Below, in pieces: positions 1 through 6,345 of a stretch of DNA of 18,066 bases. Numbering within the stretch: position 1 is the first letter of the stretch; every line of letters begins with the position of its first letter. A program made the position numbers and the translations under genes. The notes below the pieces were generated by a model. That model was not told where the DNA came from, did not search any database, and worked only from the letters and a program-made list of their open reading frames with translations. The stretch covers positions 1 to 18,066 of the forward strand of contig RFIV01000280.1 in NCBI GenBank assembly GCA_003695085.1. The letters run 5' to 3'. The stretch is from Gammaproteobacteria bacterium. Its GTDB lineage: Bacteria; Pseudomonadota; Gammaproteobacteria; Pseudomonadales; Oleiphilaceae.

Positions 1-43
1 CAAGTGATCCGTCCGCTTTGCGCAAGGCCTTGGCGCGGCGAAA

Positions 44-694
44 GTGCGCAAGCAACACATGCCGCCCGACCTCGTCAAGCGTGTGCTCAAGCGCTACAGC
101 ACGCCGATTCCGGACATGCCGGGTACCGGCGGCGAACTGGCTCGCCATCTCATCGAGCGATTTGCACTGGATGGCGTCACGGTCGTACGGGATCCACAAC
201 CTGACAGCAACCGTTATGAACCGGGGACTCGCCGCGTATGCCTGAGCTCGGATGTATATGACGGCAAATCCCTGACCGCAGTCGCGGTGGCCGCTCACGA
301 GGTCGGTCACGCCATCCAGCATGCGCGTGGTGAACCGATCTATCGCCTGCACGGACGGATCTGGCCGGTGGCCACAGCCTGTACCCGCTTCGGGCAGATG
401 ATGCTGGGCGTGACGCCGCTGATTCTGATAATCGTGAAGGCCCCCGTGATCCTGACGCTGGGACTGGTTGTTGTGGTGGTGGCCTTGCTGGCATCGCTGG
501 CACTCAAGGCCACGTTGCTGCCACTTGAGTTTGATGCCAGTTTCAACAAGGCGTTGCCCATTCTGGCGGAAGGCTACGTGCCCAGGCAGGATCTGCCGGT
601 CGTCAAAAAAATTCTGCGCGCGGCGGCGCTGACCTACGTGGCGTCTGCACTCATTGACGGGCTGATGATCTGGCGGATCTTCCGTCCCCGCTAA
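44..694 (+). CDS. Neutral zinc metallopeptidase, Zn_peptidase_2 family (membrane-bound)
   Basis: Predicted integral-membrane zinc protease; the physiological substrate of this family is not established. The zinc-binding HEVGH motif is at residues 85-89 (numbered from the GTG start), and the downstream EFDAS motif at about 162-166 fits the third zinc ligand. Between them, residues about 119-156 form one or two hydrophobic helices. The family block GTGGELARHLIERF is present near residue 27. The frame is closed upstream by a TGA at 5-7, so only GTG at 44 or ATG at 59 can start it, and neither has a clear ribosome-binding site. Many relatives carry an extra N-terminal membrane helix before the position where this protein begins; here none is visible in any frame of the first 60 bases. 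It converges on ychJ with a 30-base gap. The family is confident, the exact start is not. Confidence 0.85.
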   Translation: MRKQHMPPDLVKRVLKRYSTPIPDMPGTGGELARHLIERFALDGVTVVRDPQPDSNRYEPGTRRVCLSSDVYDGKSLTAVAVAAHEVGHAIQHARGEPIYRLHGRIWPVATACTRFGQMMLGVTPLILIIVKAPVILTLGLVVVVVALLASLALKATLLPLEFDASFNKALPILAEGYVPRQDLPVVKKILRAAALTYVASALIDGLMIWRIFRPR

Positions 695-724
695 CGGGAC
701 GCCTGGCGGCTGATCGGGCCTCTG

Positions 725-1189
725 TCAGACTGCGCAGCACTTCTTGAACTTGCGACCGCTGCCACAGGGACAGGCGTCGTTGCGCCCGGGTCTGAGCGGA
801 AACTCGTGTGTCTCGCCACACGTATACTGCCATACCCCATCTTCCTTGAGAAAGTCGGATCGTTCTTCCAGGGCGCCCCATTGACCGCCCTGCCGCCAGG
901 TGGCGACAAAATGTACCTGGGCCGAGTATTCCTGCTCACGGGCAGACAGCACGTTCAGGCTGACCCATTCCGGGCCGTTCTCCAGAGACAGGGTGGCCGG
1001 TCGAAAGTCCGCATGCCAGGTCGCCAGCAGATAGTCCTTCAGCCCCAGCACATAGGCACTGAACCGGCTGCGCATGAGCGCTTCCGCCGTGGGTGCCGGT
1101 TCACCACGGTGCCAGCGGGTGCAGCACTGCCCGTAGGTTTCGCCACTGCCACACGGGCAGCGATCCGAATCAGTAATCGATGCGCTCAT
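725..1189 (-). CDS. ychJ: YchJ family protein (UPF0225) with two SEC-C motifs
   Basis: A 154-residue protein, close to the 152 residues of E. coli YchJ, whose biochemical role is unknown. It has a SEC-C zinc-binding motif at each end: CPCGSGETYGQCC near residue 11 and CPCGSGRKFKKCC at the C terminus. The middle carries the family's MRSRFSAYVLG and TWH...RP segments. The frame is open much further upstream, but homology begins at a pair of adjacent ATG codons at 1192 and 1189. I chose 1189 because a GGAA stretch then lies at a workable distance; 1192 would add one Met. The start overlaps the 3' end of guaD by 20 bases, so translation is probably coupled to guaD. The SEC-C motif is known in SecA and many other proteins and likely binds zinc; the function itself is not inferable. 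Confidence 0.9.
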   Translation of the reverse strand: MSASITDSDRCPCGSGETYGQCCTRWHRGEPAPTAEALMRSRFSAYVLGLKDYLLATWHADFRPATLSLENGPEWVSLNVLSAREQEYSAQVHFVATWRQGGQWGALEERSDFLKEDGVWQYTCGETHEFPLRPGRNDACPCGSGRKFKKCCAV

Positions 1190-1640
1190 CATTTTCCAGC
1201 CACCGGTCGAATACCCGGGTGGCACTTGCCAATGGCAGATGCTCCATTCTGACCAGGCGCCCCGGCTCGCAATCCTGCAATGCCCGATAAAGCCGGTCAT
1301 CATCAAAACCGGCACGTGCGGCCCCCTCGCGGGTCTCGGCGTAGACAATACGATCCACGCGCGCCCAGACTGCGGCAGAGAAGCACATGGGGCACGGCTC
1401 ACAAGAAGAATACAGCGTACAGCCCTTCAGCTCGTGCGTGTCCAGCGCTTCACAGGCGGCACGAATGGCCGTGACTTCCGCATGAGCCGTCGGATCCTGT
1501 CCGGACACCACACGGTTCCAGCCCTCGGCAATGATCCGTCCGTCCTTGACCAATACCGCACCGAAGGGACCACAGTCCCCGTCGGCAGAATGTTCGGCCG
1601 CCAACGCTACGGCCCGCTCCAGAAATTCCCGGTCACCCAT
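1170..1640 (-). CDS. guaD: Guanine deaminase (GuaD-type cytidine-deaminase fold)
   Basis: Predicted cytosolic zinc enzyme converting guanine to xanthine and ammonia in purine salvage or catabolism. The 156-residue length equals that of Bacillus subtilis GuaD. The zinc site is visible as HAE (His53, Glu55) and PCPMC (Cys83, Cys86), the same residue numbers as in the B. subtilis enzyme. AGFDDD places an Asp at position 114, and the protein ends in Tyr156, both features of the domain-swapped GuaD active site. These fit guanine deaminase better than tRNA adenosine deaminase TadA or cytosine deaminase. The ATG directly abuts the TGA that closes the scar peptide upstream. A GAGG lies 12 bases before the start, which is rather far, so re-initiation from the upstream frame may matter. 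It overlaps ychJ at its 3' end. Substrate assignment is from motif comparison only. Confidence 0.85.
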   Translation of the reverse strand: MGDREFLERAVALAAEHSADGDCGPFGAVLVKDGRIIAEGWNRVVSGQDPTAHAEVTAIRAACEALDTHELKGCTLYSSCEPCPMCFSAAVWARVDRIVYAETREGAARAGFDDDRLYRALQDCEPGRLVRMEHLPLASATRVFDRWLENDERIDY

Positions 1641-1814
1641 TCAGTTCAGGACCTCGCTATCAGATAGATTCCAGCACCTGCCATGACGGTACCCGACGCC
1701 TGCCCGACCCTGGCCACCTGTTTTGGCGTACGCAGCAGGGCTCGCGCCCGGCCCCGGCGTGATGGAGAACAGGAAAATGGCCACCAGAAAGGTGATGGCG
1801 CTTTCGAGCGTCAT
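1641..1814 (-). pseudogene. Deletion scar of a LysE/RhtB-family amino-acid exporter
   Basis: Both ends of a LysE/RhtB exporter are present but the middle is gone. From an ATG at 1814, preceded by TGAGG at a 5-base spacing, the reading frame gives MTLESAITFLVAIFLFSITP followed by GPG, the classic N terminus of the family. After that it becomes non-homologous and stops at 1641. In another frame of the same strand, a piece reading LLRTPKQVARVGQASGTVMA and then GAGIYLIARS ends at a TGA at 1646-1648; this resembles the family's C-terminal helix. A normal member has about 200-210 residues, so roughly 450-500 bases are missing and the two ends are out of frame. What remains is a 57-residue open frame with one hydrophobic segment and an intact ribosome-binding site, whose stop touches the guaD start codon. 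The gene is broken as an exporter. Confidence 0.75.
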
Positions 1815-1994
1815 GGCGACCTCAGCTGTCAAATCGGGCGAATACGGCGGCAGGTTGCTTGGCATGGCGTCATGCCCGCAGCAGGTGGCCCGTCATCACC
1901 TGCCTTCTCATGGTAACGCGCCCGCCTGCGAACACGATACGCGCTTGCCGAAGCGGCGGTCATGCCGCCGGGCAGCAGTTGCGGGATGCAGCGA

Positions 1995-2011
1995 GCCCGG
2001 CAGCCCCGGGC
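1995..2011 (-). terminator. Weak candidate stem-loop after the DUF2959 gene
   Basis: A 6-bp GC-only stem (GCCCGG at 1995-2000 pairing with CCGGGC at 2006-2011, loop 5) lies about 10 bases past the stop codon of the lipoprotein gene on the minus strand. No run of T follows, so intrinsic termination is doubtful. A second 7-bp inverted repeat (GCAGGTG 1881-1887, CACCTGC 1897-1903) sits further on. No gene is recognisable between 1815 and 2021. Confidence 0.25.
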
Positions 2012-2021
2012 CCGTCAGGAT

Positions 2022-2672
2022 CTAACGGGCATCCAGCGACCGGATAAAGGCATCGGACTCGGCGATGGCCGCACGGGTATCACGGATCACGCGCTCCACA
2101 TCACGGCGAATCGTGCTCAATTCCTTGTCCAGGGCGCCGATGGCCTGAGCGTTGAGGTTGTGCTTGAGGTAGAGCACGTTGTCCTTCAGCGCGGCGAGTA
2201 CGGGCTTCATGCGCGATTCTGCCTTGCGCATGGCGCGAATCAGTTTCTGGTAACGGGCCCGGGTCGCTCGCAGCTTCTTCTGACTGTCCGCCTTGTAGCG
2301 GGCATTGGTGTACTGGCTGATTTCGGCTTCCCACTCGTCAAACAGCGCTTCGGCCACATCTTCGACCTTGTTGATGCGCTCACTGACCTCTTCCGCCGCC
2401 GACTCACTGTCTTCATATCGGGCCTTGAGGGTCTCGTACGCCTCCTGGAGCTCGCCCCCCTCAAACCCGGTCAGCGTCGTCAGAGCCTCGAGCGCTGACT
2501 CAAACTCCTCCTGGGCCTCGGACTGGGCATCCCGGGCATTCTCAACGCGATCCACGAGGATGTCGCGTTTCTCGACCCCGATCTTTTCCATGGCGGCGTA
2601 GTAGGTGCTCTGACACCCGGACAGCAGAAGAAAAAGCATCCCCAGCAGCCCGCTCCGGATCACTTGCAGCAT
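2022..2672 (-). CDS. DUF2959 family coiled-coil lipoprotein
   Basis: A 216-residue predicted lipoprotein of unknown function. The N terminus is a lipoprotein signal peptide with lipobox LLLSGC, making Cys20 the lipidated residue; Gln21 at the +2 position predicts outer-membrane rather than inner-membrane retention. The mature part is highly charged and almost all helical with heptad-like patterns (about residues 40-120 and 140-215), consistent with a long periplasmic coiled coil. The motif YYAAMEKIGVEKRDILVDRV just after the lipobox is typical of DUF2959. GGAGGG precedes the ATG at a 7-base spacing. The gene starts 3 bases after the stop of the small membrane-protein gene and is certainly in one operon with it. 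No enzymatic motif is visible, so a structural or envelope role is only an inference. Confidence 0.85.
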   Translation of the reverse strand: MLQVIRSGLLGMLFLLLSGCQSTYYAAMEKIGVEKRDILVDRVENARDAQSEAQEEFESALEALTTLTGFEGGELQEAYETLKARYEDSESAAEEVSERINKVEDVAEALFDEWEAEISQYTNARYKADSQKKLRATRARYQKLIRAMRKAESRMKPVLAALKDNVLYLKHNLNAQAIGALDKELSTIRRDVERVIRDTRAAIAESDAFIRSLDAR

Positions 2673-2675
2673 GAC

Positions 2676-2915
2676 TCAACCCTCCTCTTCCGGCTTGAAC
2701 CGGGCGGCGGAAATAATCGACCACAGGTGCAACAACGCACCCGGTACCCACATGAAAATCAGAATGACCGTCGCCGCCAGGGCGTAGCAGGCTGATACAC
2801 TGATGAAAAACCAGGCCGCTGCGAGCAACCGCCCCTGAACCAGCTGTCCCAGTCCCGGAATGAAAAAACTGCAGATAGCGGCGATCACGTTTCCGCCGGA
2901 ACCCTGTCCTGTCAT
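2676..2915 (-). CDS. Small two-helix inner-membrane protein
   Basis: A 79-residue hydrophobic protein of unknown function. It begins with a short polar segment, then a helix starting near IAAICSFFIPGLGQLVQGRL, and a second helix around residues 40-68, ending in a charged tail (RFKPEEEG). The PGLGQL turn resembles that of TM2-domain and PMP3/YqaE-like small membrane proteins, but I cannot place it firmly in either family. The start is well supported by GGAGG 5 bases upstream. It is the first gene of a two-gene minus-strand unit and is followed after 3 bases by the DUF2959 lipoprotein gene, suggesting a shared envelope-related role. Confidence 0.75.
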   Translation of the reverse strand: MTGQGSGGNVIAAICSFFIPGLGQLVQGRLLAAAWFFISVSACYALAATVILIFMWVPGALLHLWSIISAARFKPEEEG

Positions 2916-3012
2916 GGCATCCTCCGTTCAAATATTCGGGGCAGTGTAACACTCCGTTACGGAATCTGTCCTCAAGCGCTCATTTCACGATCAATTTAGA
3001 CCTGTTGGCCGA

Positions 3013-3041
3013 GTGAGAACCTGCCAAATGGCTACTATAAT
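3013..3041 (+). promoter_or_regulatory. Sigma-70 promoter for the first binding-protein gene
   Basis: A perfect -10 box TATAAT is at 3036-3041. Seventeen bases upstream is GTGAGA (3013-3018), which matches TTGACA at 4 of 6 positions. Transcription would begin near 3048, leaving a leader of about 25 bases that contains AGAGGA (3058-3063) 10 bases before the ATG at 3074. Confidence 0.65.
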
Positions 3042-3073
3042 CCAACCGTCACAACTGAGAGGACTCACTTAAA

Positions 3074-3817
3074 ATGATGCGATACCTCATCCTGGCCATC
3101 GCGCTGGCATTCAGCTTACCCGGCTTCGCTGCCAAGAAAGACAAACTCTACCTCTATACCGAGAGCTTTCCGCCCTACAACATGAGCACTACCGGCCGTG
3201 TGTTCGAGCACAAGGCAGACGGAATCTCCGGCTTGTGTACGGACATGCTCAAGGCCGTGCTGGAAGTGGCGAAGGTGCCCTATTCCATGAAGCTGCGCAA
3301 CTGGGATTACAGCTACGGCAAGGCACTCAAAAAGAAAAATCATGGTGTGTTCTGCACGACCTACACCGAGAAGCGCGCTCCGCTGTTCAAGTGGGTCGGG
3401 CCACTGGCCGAGAACGAGTGGACGGTCTTTGCGCCGCCCGGCAGCACGCTGAAGCTTAACAAGCTGGAAGATGCCAAGGGGCTGGTGATCGGGGGCTACA
3501 AGGGGGATGTGATGACCGAGTACCTGCTCGAGCGCGGGTATACCGTATCCGAGCTGGACAGTGATGACCTGAACCCCAAGCGCCTCGCACTGGGTCAGAT
3601 TGACCTGTGGATAGCCGATCGCCTGGCCGGGCCGTACTTTGCCGCCCAGCAGGATATCGAGGATCTGGTGCCTGTGTACTCGTTCAACAAGACCGAGCTG
3701 TTTCTGGCCCTCAATCCTCAGACAGATGATGCGCTGGTGCAGAAGCTGAAACAGGCTTACGACACGATTCGCAAGAACGGCATGTACGAGAGCATCCGCG
3801 CCAAGTACGGACTTTGA
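3074..3817 (+). CDS. Periplasmic solute-binding-like protein (SBP_bac_3 type), paralog 1
   Basis: A 247-residue secreted protein of the family-3 periplasmic binding-protein fold, the type used by amino-acid ABC transporters. A signal peptide covers about residues 1-20 (MMRYLILAIALAFSLPGFAA), and no lipobox is present. The N-terminal lobe contains SFPPYNMS and GISGLCTDMLKAV, the C-terminal lobe LDSDDLNPKRLALGQIDLWI. It has only two cysteines, Cys55 and Cys94, at positions matched in the neighbouring paralog, so a disulfide is likely. It is slightly shorter than many amino-acid binding proteins. ATG at 3074 or 3077 could start it; 3074 has the better distance to AGAGGA. The gene has its own promoter and terminator, and no permease or ATPase gene is adjacent. 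Ligand unknown; it may serve a distant transporter or act as a sensor or receptor accessory. Confidence 0.85.
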   Translation: MMRYLILAIALAFSLPGFAAKKDKLYLYTESFPPYNMSTTGRVFEHKADGISGLCTDMLKAVLEVAKVPYSMKLRNWDYSYGKALKKKNHGVFCTTYTEKRAPLFKWVGPLAENEWTVFAPPGSTLKLNKLEDAKGLVIGGYKGDVMTEYLLERGYTVSELDSDDLNPKRLALGQIDLWIADRLAGPYFAAQQDIEDLVPVYSFNKTELFLALNPQTDDALVQKLKQAYDTIRKNGMYESIRAKYGL

Positions 3818-3843
3818 AGGCTCCGACTCCCGTCTCCTGATTC

Positions 3844-3869
3844 AGGCCGTCTCCCGACGGCCTTCATTT
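3844..3869 (+). terminator. Rho-independent terminator after paralog 1
   Basis: A perfect 8-bp stem, AGGCCGTC (3844-3851) with GACGGCCT (3856-3863), has a 4-base loop and is followed by the T-rich tail TTCATTT. It lies 26 bases after the stop codon and separates the transcripts of the two paralogs. Confidence 0.8.
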
Positions 3870-4068
3870 GCGTGTCTTCCCCGGACACCACACTCTGACA
3901 CACACCTCGGGTTTCACGTATCCCTTAGGGACTACAAGAAAATGCGGACTGTGTCACATCTTGCCAACCGGTAGAGTGTGCTTCGCTGTGGGCGGTGTAC
4001 GACTCAATACCACTCCTTATAACGACAAAAATACCCTTTTACGCCGCTTGACCCAATCCGGAGGAACC

Positions 4069-4815
4069 ATGCGCAAAGTTGTTGTCGCGCTGCTGCTGGC
4101 CATGACCAGCACGCTTGCCCTGGCCGCGCCCAAGGCCGAAAAGCTGTATTTCTATACCGAGAACTTCCCGCCGTACAACATGAGTGCGACAGGGCGAGCC
4201 TTTGAGCACGATGAGGCTGAAATCACCGGCCTGTGTGCCGAAATGGTGAAGGCCATTGTGACCGAGGCCAAGGTGCCCTATAGCATCAAGCTGCGCAACT
4301 GGAGCTACAGTTATGACCGTGCCCTGCGCAAGAAGAATCACGGCGTATTCTGTGCCGCGCGTACCGAAGCCCGGGAAAACCTGTTCAAGTGGGTGGGCCC
4401 GCTGGCGGAAAACCGCTGGACACTCTTCGCACCGCCTGGCAGCACCCTGAAGCTGAGCAAGCTTGAAGATGCACGCAACCTGACCATTGCCAGTTACAAG
4501 GGGTCCGTGCGGGCCAAATACCTGGAGGAGCGGGGCTACAAGCTGTCGCTGCTGGACAGTGATGACCTGAACCCCAAGCGCCTGGCGCTCGGTCAGGTAG
4601 ACCTGTGGATTGCGGAGAGGCTGGCCGGCCCTTATCTGGCGGCCCAGAACGATGTGGAAGGTCTCGTCCCCGTTCTGTCATTCAACCGGACAGAGCTGTA
4701 TCTGGCCATCAACCCTCAGACCTCCGATGCCATGGTGCAGAAGCTTCAGGCAGCGCTCAAGCGCATTCAGGACAACGGCCTGTACGACAGCATCAAGAAC
4801 AAATATGGGCTGTGA
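4069..4815 (+). CDS. Periplasmic solute-binding-like protein (SBP_bac_3 type), paralog 2
   Basis: A 248-residue secreted protein, a close tandem paralog of the gene at 3074-3817; by eye about two thirds of residues are identical with essentially no gaps. The signal peptide is about residues 1-20 (MRKVVVALLLAMTSTLALAA). Conserved features shared with the first copy include FPPYNMS, KLRNW.YSY, KKNHGVFC, FKWVGPLAEN, FAPPGSTLKL, the LDSDDLNPKRLALGQ block and the C-terminal KYGL. Only two cysteines occur, Cys56 and Cys95, at the same places as in paralog 1. The open frame continues upstream to 3868, but ATG 4069 is preceded by GGAGG at 4060-4064 and begins the signal peptide, so it is the start. 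A TATAAC at 4018-4023 could be a -10 box, though no good -35 accompanies it. It converges on sdaA with a 12-base gap. Ligand unknown. Confidence 0.85.
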   Translation: MRKVVVALLLAMTSTLALAAPKAEKLYFYTENFPPYNMSATGRAFEHDEAEITGLCAEMVKAIVTEAKVPYSIKLRNWSYSYDRALRKKNHGVFCAARTEARENLFKWVGPLAENRWTLFAPPGSTLKLSKLEDARNLTIASYKGSVRAKYLEERGYKLSLLDSDDLNPKRLALGQVDLWIAERLAGPYLAAQNDVEGLVPVLSFNRTELYLAINPQTSDAMVQKLQAALKRIQDNGLYDSIKNKYGL

Positions 4816-4827
4816 GTCCCGGCCCTC

Positions 4828-6210
4828 TCAACATTCGGGATAGTTGACAGCGAGACCGCCCCGTGCGGTCTCCTTGTACTTGTCTGCCATGTCCGCACCG
4901 GTATCGCGCAGGGTTCGGATGACGCGATCCAGCGATACAAAATGATAGCCATCCCCGCGCAGGGCCATCTGCGCCGCATTGACTGCCTTGACTGCCGCAA
5001 TGGCATTACGTTCGATACAAGGCACCTGGACCAGCCCCTTGACCGGATCACAGGTCAGCCCGAGATTGTGTTCCAGGCCAATTTCCGCGGCATTTTCCAC
5101 CTGCCTCGGAGTGCCGCCGAGCACTTCCGCCAAACCTGCGGCGGCCATCGCACAGGCGGACCCCACTTCACCCTGGCACCCCACCTCGGCCCCCGAAATC
5201 GAGGCATGCCGACGAATGAGATCCCCAACCGCCGTGGCGGCGAGGAAGAAGCGCTCAAGCGCTTCATTCGACAAGGGGCGGGCAAAGTGCACGAAATAAT
5301 GCAGCACAGCCGGGATGATGCCCGCCGCACCGTTTGTCGGAGCCGTCACCACCTGTCCGCCCGCTGCGTTTTCCTCATTGACTGCCAGGGCATACAGGTT
5401 CAGCCAATCCATGGCGGGCAGTGTGGAGGCGATCAGGTTGCCCGATTCCCCTCCGCTGAGGCTGCGATAGAGCCCCGGGGCACGGCGCCTGAGGCGCAAC
5501 CCACCGGGCAGGGTACCTTCACGCGTCAGCCCTCGCCTCACACATGCCTGCATCACGTCCCAGCACTGCCGGATACCTTCAGAAAGGGCCTCTGGTGTCA
5601 TGCGTGCCAGCTCGTTCGCACGCACCAGATCACTGACCCTCAGCCCGTGCTGCTTGCACAGACGCACCAGCTCCACGCCATTCTGATAGGGGTAAGGCAC
5701 CTTCGCAACGTCCCCTGCCGCGTCAGGCGCCTGACCTTGATACCGAACGGCCCCGCCGCCTATGGAGAAAGCCGTTTCCGAGGCGAGTACGCCGCCGCGG
5801 GTGTCCAGGGCCTCGAACCGCACGGCATTCGGATGCTCCGCCAACACGGTATCCGGCTCCCAGATGAGATCCCGGGCCGTTTCAAAAGGCAGGGTGTGCC
5901 GACCATCCAGGTGCAAAGTACCCTCGGACAACGCCTCCAGTACCTGTTGCTGAGCGGCAGGCGTCACACTGTGCGGCGACAATCCGCTCAATCCCCAGAA
6001 GACAGCCTTGTCCGTGGCATGACCGCGACCGGTCGCGGCCAACGAGCCGAACAGCGTCACACGGACGCGGGCCACGGCATTCAGAGCGGGGATTTGCTGA
6101 ACAAAATGACGCGCCGCGACCATGGGTCCCATGGTGTGAGAAGATGAGGGCCCAATCCCGATCTTGAACAGATCAAAGACCGACCCGGGCATGCGAGACG
6201 GACCAGACAT
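4828..6210 (-). CDS. sdaA: L-serine dehydratase (L-serine ammonia-lyase), iron-sulfur type
   Basis: Converts L-serine to pyruvate and ammonia in the cytosol using an oxygen-sensitive [4Fe-4S] cluster. It is a one-chain type of 460 residues (E. coli SdaA has 454). The N-terminal beta domain begins SVFDLFKIGIGPSSSHTMGP; the C-terminal catalytic alpha domain has the serine-binding block APTNGAAGIIPA near residue 290. The three cluster cysteines are Cys345 (GCQGEVG), Cys387 (LTCDPV) and Cys398 (PCIERN). The protein ends in Cys460, matching the C-terminal 'tail-in-mouth' cysteine known from the Legionella enzyme. ATG 6210 and ATG 6192 (MPGSVFDLF) are both possible starts; the second fits the usual family N terminus better, but neither has a good ribosome-binding site. 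It is a single-gene unit, convergent with the binding-protein gene, and no serine transporter is nearby. Confidence 0.95.
   Translation of the reverse strand: MSGPSRMPGSVFDLFKIGIGPSSSHTMGPMVAARHFVQQIPALNAVARVRVTLFGSLAATGRGHATDKAVFWGLSGLSPHSVTPAAQQQVLEALSEGTLHLDGRHTLPFETARDLIWEPDTVLAEHPNAVRFEALDTRGGVLASETAFSIGGGAVRYQGQAPDAAGDVAKVPYPYQNGVELVRLCKQHGLRVSDLVRANELARMTPEALSEGIRQCWDVMQACVRRGLTREGTLPGGLRLRRRAPGLYRSLSGGESGNLIASTLPAMDWLNLYALAVNEENAAGGQVVTAPTNGAAGIIPAVLHYFVHFARPLSNEALERFFLAATAVGDLIRRHASISGAEVGCQGEVGSACAMAAAGLAEVLGGTPRQVENAAEIGLEHNLGLTCDPVKGLVQVPCIERNAIAAVKAVNAAQMALRGDGYHFVSLDRVIRTLRDTGADMADKYKETARGGLAVNYPEC
4852..4877 (+). terminator. Candidate terminator for paralog 2, lying inside the sdaA 3' end
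   Basis: GAGACCGC (4852-4859) and GCGGTCTC (4865-4872) form a perfect 8-bp stem with a 5-base loop, followed on the plus strand by a moderately T-rich tail to 4877. It is 37 bases after the stop of the paralog 2 gene, but within the sdaA coding region where it encodes the conserved ETARGGL stretch. Plausible as an intrinsic terminator; the symmetry may also be a by-product of the coding sequence. Confidence 0.45.
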
Positions 6211-6345
6211 ACAGCACCGGCGTTTGTTGTTGTGCCCTCTACTTTAGCGTTTGTGCATGCGTTTTTCTGCCCGTATCGGTTAGCAGAATGTACCTAGATC
6301 CACATGCAACCGATGTGTGCCCCCAGCCGGCAACCGCTCCAGACA

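Noticed and set aside
2943..2953. Palindrome AGTGTAACACT upstream of the small membrane-protein gene as an operator
   Set aside because: It is only 5 bases per arm, occurs once, and has no known regulator consensus that I can name with confidence.
3896..3956. Inverted pair TGACACA / TGTGTCA between the binding-protein paralogs
   Set aside because: The arms are 7 bases and 47 bases apart in a 250-base gap, with no promoter clearly placed between them; chance is likely.
3868..4068. An N-terminal extension of the second binding-like protein
   Set aside because: The frame is open, but the added residues show no homology. A GGAGG site and a signal peptide begin at 4069, and the first paralog has no such extension.
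4942..6147. A 401-codon open frame on the plus strand opposite sdaA
   Set aside because: It is entirely antisense to the well-supported serine dehydratase, is rich in Arg, His and Gln as expected of a shadow frame, and has no family resemblance.
6265..6288. Hairpin TTCTGC/GCAGAA between sdaA and tatD as a terminator
   Set aside because: The T run lies on the wrong side of the stem on the plus strand, and on the minus strand the stem is followed by A, so neither direction gives an intrinsic terminator.
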